From: Mycobacterium lepromatosis
GTDB lineage: Bacteria; Actinomycetota; Actinomycetes; Mycobacteriales; Mycobacteriaceae
Assembly (NCBI RefSeq): GCF_000975265.2
Contig: NZ_CP083405.1
Location: 2,914,001 to 2,978,000, forward strand
DNA: 64,000 bases
Reading direction: 5' to 3'
Positions 54,011 to 63,539 of this stretch are shown here, piece by piece (positions within the stretch are counted from its first letter, which is position 1; every line of letters starts with the position of its first letter). Position numbers and translations under genes: made by a program. The notes beneath the pieces were generated by a model. The model searched no databases and had not been told where the DNA came from. It saw nothing but the letters and a program-made list of their open reading frames with translations.

Positions 54011-54858
54011 CGAACCTATTGAAGTGTCATAGGTATCCACCGGTGCGGAAGGCGTTTCCGACGGTCTACGCGATCTACTGCGAGGGCAGTGCGTCACGCT
54101 TGATGCGGAGCGGTCTCTTGGGTCATCGGTAACGCTGACGGACTTAACCAGTCCGTGTTCAACTTCATGAGCACTTCTCCGAACCACTCAGATGTTTGAC
54201 GAATTTCATCAATCGGTTTCCCACCTCTTGGCAGCGGCATACCTCGAGTTAGATCCCGCTCTACCAAAGATGTTGACGGAATTAGCCTCTGGGTAGTGCT
54301 CTGGCTATGTATTTCTTTGTTCGTTGTTCCTTTCGGGTAGTAACGATTGCTGCTGGTGCTGCGGTTTGCTGTGCTGGTATCATTTTTGGTGAGATCAGGC
54401 GCAGGTTTTGCTGGTGTCGCCTTGATGGTTGAATGCACAGACGCGCTTGTCGATAAGGCCGCAGAAAACCGATCAAGAATAGCTGCGGTGTAGTGATGGT
54501 CTCCTGATACTTCTGCGTGTACATATATCAGATATCCCCGCTGTCGTCTTCGATACCGCGTAGACAGCCAAAAGCAAAATGCCGCTTGTCGTCCCGCGGT
54601 CGTCTCGTTATAAATCCCTACTGCACGATGCCGAAGGGTCTGCACCCTTCGGCCGCTGTAGTTAATACCTTGGTGACTTTGACTACAAACGATACGTCAA
54701 CGCCTTTTCAAAGAACACCAGCAATTGCTAGGAGATGATCAAGTAACCGTTTGCTAGCGCTATCGACACCACTGGAATTTGGTGATGCTAAGCAGGAACC
54801 ACTGTACAGGCTGTCGGTGTTGAGACTTGTATCCTTTTTAAGCGCTCACTAAAAGAAT
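54011..54858. other. Unassigned region with long minus-strand open frame
   Basis: A 183-aa open frame on the minus strand (54094-54645) is Ser/Thr-rich and has no recognised domain; the segment WFGEVLMKLNTDWLSPSALP is the most protein-like part. It could be a chance frame over a betP or PE remnant. Confidence 0.3.
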
Positions 54859-55195
54859 ATGGCTACCAAGACTGAGCATCTTGCAGCGCGTCTTACCTCT
54901 GAGCAGGACGCGGTGATTTCTTGTCCGCTGAGGTCGAGGGGATTGACCTCAGCAATTTCACGGTTACGGTGATATTGGCGCACGCGCGCGACTTGTTGGC
55001 CGATCACCGACTCTTCGTGCTCCCCGACGCCGTTGATCGGTAACGGCACGCTATAGCCGCTCACGCCTAGGTATCGAAAATGGACCACTCGGCAAATAGC
55101 TTCTCTAACCGGGGTTTGTGTAAGACGAGCCGGTCCAACACGGCCATGAACTCAGTCCACACGGCGTCGGGGAGCACGAAGAGTCGGTGATCGGC
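54859..55195. pseudogene. Decayed DUF1778 antitoxin (Rv0918/TacA-like) split by an inversion
   Basis: The plus strand reads MATKTEHLAARLTSEQDAVI, then after a frameshift AEVEGIDLSNFTVTVILAHA then RDLLADHRLFVLPDAV, and ends abruptly at 55033. The remaining C-terminal half, DHRLFVLPDAVWTEFMAVLD then RLVLHKPRLEKLFAEWSIFD, is on the minus strand from 55195 back to about 55070. Joined together they make a complete DUF1778 antitoxin. The overlap DHRLFVLPDAV is present twice as a 35-bp inverted repeat. Confidence 0.85.
54999..55195. repeat. 35-bp perfect inverted repeat
   Basis: Arm 54999-55033 is the exact reverse complement of 55161-55195, separated by 127 bp. Both arms encode the same antitoxin segment (ADHRLFVLPDAV) on opposite strands. 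Confidence 0.97.
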
Positions 55196-55199
55196 TTAT

Positions 55200-55560
55200 A
55201 CACTTAGTGTCAGGGTCGGGTGCGCGTGTCGATACTCCAGAAAAGGTGCGTCAGAATATGCTTGATTCGGTGCCGGTGGTCCTGTTGTAGTGGTTGGCAG
55301 TTGACCGCAAATAACAAATACAAATAACAGGGGCGGGAGCCTGGGTAGTCATCGGGCTGCGTGATGCGATCGGTCGCTGTGTCCAGGCTACGGATTCGAT
55401 CGGGGATGTGGGCTATTCTTGTGTGTGCTATACAATCAACTCCGTGTGTTCCACGCCCACTTCGAGTTCGAGGCCTCTCCGACCGATCTTTTGTAACTGA
55501 TGCCGTTAATGAAAGACGTGCGCTCGTCGGCGACTGATCACCTAAGGACTTGCGATGAAA
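55200..55560 (+). pseudogene. Decayed GNAT acetyltransferase toxin (Rv0919/TacT-like)
   Basis: The plus strand reads EKVRQNMLDSVPVVLL, stop, WLAVDRK, then GAGAWVVIGLRDAIGRCVQA and TDSIGDVG. In another frame comes HFEFEASPTDLL then MPLMKDVRSSATD. These match the acetyl-CoA-binding core of DUF1778-associated GNAT toxins (RLAVDRxxQGxGxGxxLLRDA and FEASPTDPLxLMLxMKD). Stops show it is dead. It is downstream of the antitoxin remnant as in a TacA-TacT operon. Confidence 0.8.
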
Positions 55561-55887
55561 GGTGGCAGGGCTACAGCGATGGGTGTGGTTTGGCGTTGGT
55601 AGTTACTGGCGTTAGAATAAACCACCATTGTGTTCGATGGCGTTGTTGACTTTTTAGGTGTGACTCAGTGGCGACTACACTGAATCGCTATACGACTCTG
55701 TTTCCGACAGATCCGGACGATTTTGCTTATCGACTCGATCTTACGGCGCGATTGATTGTCGCCAGTCGGGCTGGATAGCCTGATACGGAGCTATAATTTC
55801 CCTCTCCACGATCAGGGTAAGCCGAATCCCGGTGAGGGGTTACTGAAAAATGTCGCTGGCCTGTGTCAATCCTGCGTTCCGTACCAG
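55561..55887. other. Unassigned spacer before the tRNA gene
   Basis: Nothing recognisable; possibly the end of decayed sequence following the GNAT remnant. Confidence 0.4.
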
Positions 55888-55960
55888 TGCCCCCGACAGG
55901 ATTCGAACCTGTGACACCGGCTTTAGGAGAGCCGTGCTCTATCCCCTGAGCTACGAGGGC
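55888..55960 (-). tRNA. tRNA-Arg (anticodon CCT)
   Basis: Cloverleaf read on the minus strand. Acceptor GCCCTCG pairs with CGGGGGC (one G-U). The D arm is GCTCAGGGGATAGAGC. The anticodon stem is CGGCT/AGCCG with loop CTCCTAA, giving anticodon CCT (reads AGG). The T arm is ACAGG/CCTGT with GGTTCGAATC. Discriminator A; CCA is not encoded. An intact tRNA in an otherwise dead region. Confidence 0.95.
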
Positions 55961-57838
55961 TAGGGATGGTTCTGATTACGTGGCTAAAACCCTAGCCGAT
56001 GGAGGCTGTGGGCGGGCTTCGGTGGTGTTCTTAGAGTCCTGGCGATCGGCCTGGGTCGTCGTCGGCGTGCGGCAGGTGTGAGTATAGCGTGCACTCTCAT
56101 AGCCATGCGACGCTTTGCGCGTGCTATATGTTGAGCATAGCGGCAAGTGTAAGGTGGCTCGCTCTTCGGTTGTTGTCGACAGTGTAGATATGCCACTATT
56201 GCGTTGCGGGCCAAGGAGAATCCGAACGTGAAGGTCGGCTGGCGAACAGCGTTGCAGGCGATCATCCGTTCGCCGTAGAGGGTGCGATTGGATCGAGTGT
56301 GTTGTTGACGTATTTACTGTCTTCGCGCTGTCGGCATTGTGGTGCGAGAGGTCTTGGTGCCTGGCGGGGCTGTAGATATGTTTCGCGGTGTCGAGGATTT
56401 GGTGTTCGCAGATGCGTCCCTCGCGGGTCCACAGGTTGTGAACCTCGCCGCAGGAGCAGTTCGAGCGATCAGAGGTCGCGGGCTTGCGGGTGTTGTCTTG
56501 TAGGGGCGAGAGCGCAGTCAGATCGAGAGTCATGGCGTGGTCGGTGTGGTTGCCGCGGAATGCGTCGCCTTAGCCCGTGCTCACTGGTACCATGTCGATA
56601 TCAAGGACGACCCTGTTGTTGTGGATGGTGTTGGGCAGAGCAGAAAGTATGCTGTAATGTGGTGCTGTACGGAATTATTATGTGCTGCCGGGAGCCGGGG
56701 AACCTTTGGTGCGTGGTGGATGGCGCGCCAATAGATGAGGGCTCACACGACGCGGGATACCGTGCCGTGTGAGCCGAGTACCTCCGACGCAGCTAAGCAT
56801 CGATTGTGTTGCGGTCCGAGGTGATTTTTATACGTACTTAATCCGTTACGGTCATGATTGTAGTTTGAGATCGTTGTCGAGTTATTGGGCTTTGTTTGTT
56901 GCGCTAACTCGTGGGTCGGTTATCGACCGTGATATTTTGCCATTACTCCGTACGGTGAAGTGAATATCTTTGCTGATGAACACCTTTGGCGCGCCGACCG
57001 TTAGCAGTTCATAGATGGAGCTATCCTATATTCGTTGTCCTCAACGTGGTCTCTAATTTGGATCCACATTTTTCATAATGAAGGTAATCCTTCGCATCGG
57101 TCGATCGGGGTTCTTGAAGCTACCGCTGCGACGTTGAGATTGCCGGAGTCAGAGGCTCTGCCCATCGGGGTCACAAGTCCCAACAACACGGTCGTTCGCC
57201 CGCTGATGAGCATACATAGTAGGATCCATTCTGTATCTGGTTCGATGACTGCAAAAGACGGTGCTGTGTAGGTGTGCACGTAGCTTTTGGTGAACAGGTG
57301 CGCCAGTTCGGGCCACGCGGGGATGCTTCATGCGTTCGAATGACGCCCTGACCTTTGCTCCGCATGATCTGGCCGATTGTTGCCATCTTTGGTGGCGATC
57401 CATACCGGGTGCGCTGGTACAGAAAGGCCGCCCGTTCGGTCGCCGGTGACCCGCTCGATTTGGACACTTTGGAGTGAAGGGGTTTGATAGCGATTTTGGC
57501 GATCGGCGCGCACACCGCCGACAAGTTGTTCGAGTTGCGACAGACGTACCGTATCGCCGCCCTTGAGGAACTGCACACATGTCGGCGCGTTCTGTTGGGA
57601 ATCTCGGCTCGGACCAATGGCCGTGATGGTGAGGCCGGGGAAAGGAGACGCCATGGCCGCTGACCCCACAGTGCGGCCGTTGCAAACAGCCCATCGGTCC
57701 AGGATGACTCTACTTGGTCGTGCATAGCTGCTGCCAAGCCGACACGGTCGACGATGACGCTGTATTTATTCACGCTCAACTGCCCACAGCCAGGGGGAAC
57801 ACGTTCCCCCTGGGCTAGGAAGCTAGGAGAATGGTGCT
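55961..57838. other. Long unassigned region
   Basis: A 185-aa minus-strand open frame (55976-56533; contains CSCGEVHNLWTREGRICEHQ) is the best coding candidate. It overlaps another open minus frame and has no recognised family. Around 57150-57860 two overlapping minus frames of 181-229 aa are open, but neither reads like a known protein. A 10-bp-stem hairpin lies at 57790-57813. Confidence 0.35.
57790..57813. terminator. Terminator-like hairpin
   Basis: CCAGGGGGAA pairs perfectly with TTCCCCCTGG around a CACG loop, just outside the left 379-bp repeat copy. There is no T-run on either side, so the terminator role is only inferred. Confidence 0.35.
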
Positions 57839-58217
57839 GCCCTGATGGGTGCTCTGCCAAAGCTTTTCGTGGGTTTGTTTTAGAGGCTTGCAGTGAGTCA
57901 CCCGGCTCAGGTGATCAGTGCACCGGTTGCATGCCAACACCGCGACCCACTCGAGGGTGCCTGGTTCTTCGAAGAGGTTGGTGGAGCCGGGAAACCACGA
58001 CGATTTCGTGCATGCCCGGTATCACCGACCCCACCAGATGACCCAGGACGAGGACGACTTCGTCACATCCGCCCATAATCAGCAACGTGGGCGAGCGAAC
58101 CTTGATACGGAACTCGCCTGCCCGGTCAGGTCGCCCGCCCCGCTACACCACCGCCGCTACCCTAACAGCGGGGATCCGCCACGGCGACCAACCCGGCGCC
58201 TGCCCCGATGCTCGCAC
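57839..58217 (+). repeat. 379-bp inverted repeat, left copy
   Basis: Identical by eye, in reverse orientation, to 60115-60493. On the minus strand it encodes the C-terminal half of the hydrolase domain (GASIGAGAGLVAVADP, then GCDEVVLVLGHLVGSVIPGM, HEIVVV and NLFEEPGTLEWVAVLACN). It is seamlessly continuous with the N-terminal half at 58218-58501. It is therefore gene sequence, not an insertion element. Confidence 0.93.
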
Positions 58218-58501
58218 CGAAGTAGCCGAACCACGAAGCGCAGCGGCATCGGGCTGGCTAGTCAGTCGGTGACATTTACCCAACCGTCGCTCCAGCAATT
58301 CGACATCAAATACGTTGGCGCGGTCGCGCTCCTCTTCAGGGGTGAGCAGATCGAATAGTAGGGTGGCAAGACCTGCTGTATTCCAGACTTCGGACACGCA
58401 TTGGTTGCGGGGGCTGCTGCCATTGCCGTGGGCGAAAATGACGTACCGATCGGATGCTCCGGAATTGTCAGATGTCCGGCCATCGACTACCGGTCCAGCG
58501 C
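57890..58501 (-). pseudogene. Decayed dienelactone-hydrolase domain of a PRT-hydrolase fusion
   Basis: Following the phosphoribosyltransferase frame: GHLTIPEHPIGT, VIFAHGNGSSPRNQCVSE, VWNTAGLATLLFDLLTPEEE and RDRANVFDVELLERRL, then SQPDAAALR, GYFGASIGAGAG (nucleophile elbow G-A-S). HEIVVV and NLFEEPGTLEW close the domain with the His region mutated. At least three frame changes. Actinobacterial proteins such as Rv0571c carry both domains in one chain of about 440 aa. Confidence 0.8.
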
Positions 58502-59206
58502 TCACCAACCCGCCTCGTCACGTATCTGCGGGTCGCTGGGTGTGGCAGTGGCCGTGGACTCGCCAAAGCCTTCCCGAGCGCGATCGAGCAGCGCGATTAC
58601 TTCAGCTTCGGACGTCTGGGTGAAATTGCAGTATCCCTGGCCGACGGCGAAGAAGAACGCAGGTGTATGTAGGCAGACCACCTCGTCGGCGTATCCTGCG
58701 AATCGTGCGAAGATATCGCGTCCGCCTATAGGAACTGCCAGCACCACCCTGCTGACGCCCTGGGCGCGGGCCACCTGGCAGGAAGCCTTGGCGGTCGCGC
58801 CGGTTGCGATACCGTCGTCGACGATCACCGCAATCCGCCCTCCGATCGGTGTGCGGTCGTGCCCGCGGTGGAACCGTTCCGAACGACGCACTAGTTCCGC
58901 CCGTTGCTTCGTTTCGATGGCGGCCATCTCGTCCTGTGACAGGTTAGCTGCGGCCACCACGGAATCGTTGGTCACCCGCACACCGCCCTCACCGACGGCG
59001 CCGAAAGCCAATTCGGGCTGAAATGGCACCCCCAGCTTGCGCACTACCAGGACGTCCAGCGGCGCCCGCAGTGCCTTGGCGACCTCGAAAGCCACCGGCA
59101 CCCCGCCCCGCGGCAGGCCCAGCACAACCATGTCCTTGCCGCGCAACGACTGCAAGCGCTCGGCAAGGCGCCGTCCAGCGTCGACACGATCGTCGAACAA
59201 CCTCAT
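58502..59206 (-). CDS. Phosphoribosyltransferase-domain protein
   Basis: About 234 aa from ATG 59206 (MRLFDDRVDAGRRLAERL); an upstream ATG at 59278 would add 24 residues. Type I PRT fold: VVLGLPRGGVPVAFEVAKAL, LDVLVVRKLGVPFQPELAFG, the PRPP-binding loop IAVIVDDGIATGATAKAS (VDDGIATG in place of the usual D-D-x-x-T-T-G) and ADEVVCLHTPAFFFAVGQGY. It ends TQTSEAEVIALLDRAR plus a short tail, because the hydrolase domain that normally follows is frameshifted. Either a still-functional single-domain protein or a gene in early decay. It is the only long intact frame between 49.7 and 64 kb. Substrate unknown. Confidence 0.7.
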   Translation of the reverse strand: MRLFDDRVDAGRRLAERLQSLRGKDMVVLGLPRGGVPVAFEVAKALRAPLDVLVVRKLGVPFQPELAFGAVGEGGVRVTNDSVVAAANLSQDEMAAIETKQRAELVRRSERFHRGHDRTPIGGRIAVIVDDGIATGATAKASCQVARAQGVSRVVLAVPIGGRDIFARFAGYADEVVCLHTPAFFFAVGQGYCNFTQTSEAEVIALLDRAREGFGESTATATPSDPQIRDEAGW

Positions 59207-59389
59207 ACTGTCGCCCAATGAAGCCAGCCGCCCGGCCAACGGACACCCGCTATCATTGTTACCGGACCGTTCTGTCATTCCTCGAGTGTGCTATGACGAC
59301 GGGTCGGCCTGCCGAAGGGCCGTAAGGCCACTGCTGTGGGGACCAAAGCCTCCCGACTGACAATCGTCGATCCTACTACCGTCGACGAG

Positions 59390-60114
59390 ATGGAGACGTC
59401 AATGTCGGGGGCTTCGGGTAACTCTGATGCGGTTACGGTGCTACTGGGCGGTGACATGATGCTTGGGCGAAGTGTCGACGTATTCTGGTAAACTGGAGTT
59501 ACGTGAGCAGCATCTGCGTTATGCGTGGGGATACGTTCAGCTGATCGAGCACGCGAACGGTTCGATTCCGCTCCCGGTGGATTGGCACTAACCTTGGGCC
59601 GAGCTGCTGAGACTCCTCGATGCGGCCGCCATCGATGCGCGATGGGGTCGACTTGGAGATAACGATCACCGCTGGCGGTGAATTCACTGAGTACAAAATC
59701 TGTTATCGAATACAATAGGATAACCAGACACCGCTACGGCTGAACGTGTGTATCCTAAAAAAACAACCACATTCTCGACTTCGACTATCAGGGGTTGACT
59801 GACACCGTAGCGGCTTTTCACTGCGGCGGAGATTCAGGGTGTCGGAGCGGGAGCCGACCTGCCTGCCGCATGCCACCCTGCGGTGGTCAGCGCTCACGGT
59901 AAACGACGGGTACTCGTCGGCTCGGTGGCGATGAAATCGGCTGGCGTTCCTGATTCTTGAGCCACACACTACGACTGGCCCGGGGTATGTTTGATTCACG
60001 ATTCGTCGCTGCGGGATGTTGCCGACGGGATTGCCGTAGAGGTGCTGACGCATAACGAGACAGCGATGTCACCATAGTCTCAGTGCTTTGGGGGATCCAA
60101 TTTGAGGCCATGTA
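59390..60114 (+). pseudogene. Decayed CapA/PgsA-like metallophosphatase, truncated by the repeat
   Basis: SDAVTVLLGGDMMLGRSVD matches the N-terminal metal site (GDxMLGR). AYVQLIEHANGSIPLPVD and PWAELLRLLDAAAID follow in another frame, then NNHILDFDYQGLTDTVAAFH (the N-N-H-x-x-D motif), then DVTIVSVLWGIQFEAM. There the family's VSVHWGSNW sequence is cut off at the repeat boundary 60114/60115. Confidence 0.8.
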
Positions 60115-60493
60115 GTGCGAGCATCGGGGCAGGCGCCGGGTTGGTCGCCGTGGCGGATCCCCGCTGTTAGGGTAGCGGCGGTGGTGTAGCGGGGCGGGCG
60201 ACCTGACCGGGCAGGCGAGTTCCGTATCAAGGTTCGCTCGCCCACGTTGCTGATTATGGGCGGATGTGACGAAGTCGTCCTCGTCCTGGGTCATCTGGTG
60301 GGGTCGGTGATACCGGGCATGCACGAAATCGTCGTGGTTTCCCGGCTCCACCAACCTCTTCGAAGAACCAGGCACCCTCGAGTGGGTCGCGGTGTTGGCA
60401 TGCAACCGGTGCACTGATCACCTGAGCCGGGTGACTCACTGCAAGCCTCTAAAACAAACCCACGAAAAGCTTTGGCAGAGCACCCATCAGGGC
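60115..60493 (-). repeat. 379-bp inverted repeat, right copy
   Basis: Reverse complement of 57839-58217. It is joined on its left to a cut CapA remnant and on its right, without a break, to the archease remnant, whose first codons (AEHPSGHR) begin inside the repeat. Read on the plus strand it carries the hydrolase C-terminal half directly followed by archease. Confidence 0.93.
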
Positions 60494-60925
60494 ACCGTAT
60501 TGTGCTGCACACTGCGGATCTTCGGATCGAGGCGTGGGTGCCGACCAGCGATGGCTGTATCAGGAAGGCCGTGCTCGTCACGGTAGAAAGTTTCCTGGAT
60601 TCCTTGCAGGTTCTAGCCGTGCCACACCTGCCTACGCCGGCTGACTGTCGACCGGGACGACGATTTGCTGGCGGTGGTACTTGATGAGTTATGGACGCTG
60701 AGGGTGAGGTGCCGGTTGATGTCAATCTGAACGGTGCAGACGGCGCCATCGACGCCAACTCTTTGATGGTCGATGCAACGACAATGTATCAGGTCTGTTC
60801 CGTGCTGAAGGTGTTGTCGATCAGTGATATTCGCTTCTCGTACGGCGCGCATGGCCGGCATTGCGGGCACCAATGGTGTGTGGCTGTTGTCCAACTGCGT
60901 TGTGCTGGGAGGATATTTTGACCGA
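60466..60925 (+). pseudogene. Decayed archease
   Basis: LAEHPSGHRIVLHTADLRIE then AWVPTSDGCIRKAVLVTVES and F match the archease N terminus (GHRxxPHTADxRxEAWAP). DDDLLAVVLDEL and VEGEVPVDVNLNGADGAID follow in other frames. The end, SDIRFSYGAHGRHCGHQWCV, corresponds to the conserved DFRFxxGxxGWxCxVxxDV. Archease activates the RNA ligase RtcB, whose remnant follows. Frameshifted. Confidence 0.8.
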
Positions 60926-60939
60926 CGGCGCCAGGTTTG

Positions 60940-61890
60940 TGGTGCAACGGGGACACGGCGACGCGCGCGACCTTATAGTGCTTCTAAGACGGCTGTATGC
61001 TCATGGTGACCGATGCGGCGGAGGTTAGCTAGCGAGTGATCGAACGAGGGCTTGAGCAGATTGGCTGCCTGGGTTCGGAAGCCGCATCTTGGAAGTGCAG
61101 GCCGTGGAACGTGTTGATGACACCACCCACCGCCGCCACACAGATGGGTCTTTCGTCAGGCGCCGCGCGCGTCATGATCCATACCTGCTCAAGTGGCCTG
61201 GGCCACCAGATCTGTACCAATCACGTACACCAGATGGGCAACTGCCTTGGACAGCTGCAGTATTCAAGTACAAGACCCCTAGCTGACGGTTGGCCCGTTC
61301 ACTCACCTGAAGGCCAGGTCTACCTGGCCATGGTCGGCCGAATACGGACGCGCCAACCGGTCAGATGCTCACCGGAGCGACTCGTCGGGTGTTCGAGAAG
61401 CAAACCACGACATTGCTAGACTTGTTTTACAATGCATCGCACAACCTAGCCCAGCTGCGAAGAGCACCCCGTCGACAACCAGATACACGCCCTGTGCGTG
61501 CATCGCAAGGGCGCGAACCAGCTCGCTACCGCTGTACCAGCCTGATGCGCCGGCCGAACTGGCCTTGGCCGGTCAACCGGTGCTTATCCCCGGAACTATG
61601 TACACCGTCTCGTACGTGCTGGCCGGTTCGGCCGGATAATCCCGCCTTCTTTTTCACCGCACAGGGCGTCGGCAGAGTGCAAAGCCGCCACCGAGTCGTC
61701 CGTCACACCAATGTCGAGGTGTTGAGCAGAAGTCTCGAGGATGACGGCATATTCGTGCGTGGCAAGTTCAACAGGGAAAAGCCTAGGGCTATAAGGGCAT
61801 CGACGCTGTCATCAAAACCAGCCACCTCGCCGGGCTAGCCCGCAAGGTCGTCCGCCTTATCCTCTTGGTGTGGTAAGAAAGGTTGACCAC
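60940..61890 (+). pseudogene. rtcB: Decayed RNA ligase RtcB
   Basis: Pieces of RtcB in order: RGLEQIGCLGSE, then HFLEVQAVERVDDT, then MIHTCSSGLGHQICTNHVHQ (family: IHxGSRGLGHQ) and MGNCLGQLQY. SPEGQVYLAMV, ATRRVFEKQTTTLLDLFYNA and SHNLAQ follow. The C-terminal PDNPAFFFTAQGVGRVQSRH and VEVLSRSLEDDGIFVRG contain the S(T/A)xHGAGR guanylation region, altered to AQGVGR. Only the C-terminal two thirds is recognisable. Confidence 0.82.
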
Positions 61891-62089
61891 CCTGTTCGCA
61901 GGCCGGTAGATCCAATCTGTGGCATCACAGGCTGAACGGCGCTCCGGTGCAGCCTGCCACTGGGGCTGGGGAGCTCGGAACGTGCTTTCCGGACTGTGTG
62001 CATTCGTTGGGTACGTGACTAAACTACTGCGCCTGCGCCGTCAAGTGAAGCCATCCCGGGCCGATGCCGGCTCCCGGGGCGCAGCCGCC

Positions 62090-63500
62090 ATATTGTGGGT
62101 CGGCCGGACGACTATGGTTTCTTTTTCTCGGCTTCGTTATCTCGGCCCCATCCTCCGCATTTTCCAAGCATAGTTGAGCCGCTATTGACCAAAAATAGCC
62201 GTAGCTGCGTCCAGCTCCACGAAAGTAACATGGCCGAAGATCATCAGGGTCGGCGACCGGTTGTACGCAAAGCCGAACGCGATTCCGATCGCCTGGTTGG
62301 GCCACCCGATTGACCCGCCTATGCTGACCTCTTCGAATGAATCTGGACAATACTCCCGGGATGCATATTGCGTGATATCCTACGGTGCCAGGCCAGCGAT
62401 AGGAAAAGGTTGTGGTTGGGCTACAGGCTGGGTCTGCCGGTTAAGCCTGATAACCGTCCGGGCGACAATAAGACGGTAACTGTATTTCGTCGAGCTATTC
62501 CCCCGTTGGTGATCACACCATAGACGCTTGCCAGCGCACGTGCGGTGCACACTCAATTAGCTGCTGTTACCTCACCGTTGAGTACCGTAATGTTTTCTTG
62601 GCCAAAGGCTTTCATAGCAGGGAAGTATCTTTCCCCGACAGTGGTCGAGAACGAGAATGCGGATATTTTCGGTGCCACGAAGTTGAACAGCGGGTTTGCT
62701 CTGGTGCTCTTCGCAGGCTATAATCCGTGTTGTGTAGGTCGGTGCGTCGGCTGGCCCAGATGCAGTAACGACCTTTGTGCGTGACTGCGCGCACCAGGTC
62801 GAGGATCAACGATCCGTAGTCAAGGCATGGTAGAACCGGCTGATCTAGTGGCCGTTCTGCCGTCGCTGCCGCCAGTTGAACCTTCCATAAGGTTGTGGCA
62901 CATCAGTCGGCGGTACTTGCGCCGTCCAAGTGGGACAGTCCGGTGCTGTATTATGTCGCCAATGGGTTATGGCTGATTTGTAGTTCGTGCCGAACGTGGG
63001 CCAGTATTCGGCGACCGGCACGTCGTAGGTAAGTACGTCCCTGGTCGACAAGCCGATGGATGACTAGGGATGCTAGGCTCTTGGTCACGGAAAACACCAT
63101 CATGCTGGTGTCGGTCGACCACGCCACGATGACATGGCTCTTGGCTCTACCCGGTCTACCCGTCGACAACCGGTGTGCCGTCAAGGTTATACCTACAGCG
63201 CGCTACCGCCGAGTTGGTGTACCGGAAATAAGCTGGCTAATTGCGGATAGCGCACGCGAAGTTGTCGTCAGTCGCGCTGTGGACACCGTCAGGTAGCCAG
63301 TTATCTTTAGTGTCGAGCACCTGTGCTTGTTATTTTGTTATGGAGTTCAGAATTGACTATTAAACAAGACAGACGCGTGCCGGACGTCCGGGGCGTCGGC
63401 GTTCGTAAGTACCTTCTCGAAGGGGTCATAAGCCACTATCGCACACGGCCACAGCCTGAGCGTGTCGTTTGGGTGCGTAGACGGCCACAAGCAGTGGCAG
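62090..63500 (-). pseudogene. Decayed beta-lactamase-family esterase (LipE/LipL-like)
   Basis: On the minus strand from about 63120: VVFSVTKSLASLVIHRLVDQ, the S-x-x-K active-site motif STDTSMMVFSVTK region. Then LTYDVPVAEYWPTFGTNYKS and AITHWRH. Later MVEN...NSGFALVLFAGYNPCC fragments appear, and the C-terminal GGSIGWPNQAIGIAFGFAYN then RSPTLMIFGHVTFVELDA. Stops and frameshifts throughout. Confidence 0.75.
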
Positions 63501-63539
63501 TGAACAACAGCGCCATAAGAGACAACATTCGTTGAACTA

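Noticed and set aside
57171..57860. A 229-aa minus-strand open frame.
   Set aside because: It has no recognisable domain and overlaps a second open frame; part of it lies in the 379-bp repeat. Not supported as a gene.
57839..60493. The inverted 379-bp copies could be one of the dispersed M. leprae repeats (RLEP, REPLEP) or an insertion sequence.
   Set aside because: The repeat translates as the C-terminal half of the hydrolase gene it is joined to. No transposase and no target-site duplication were seen, so it is a local gene-fragment duplication.
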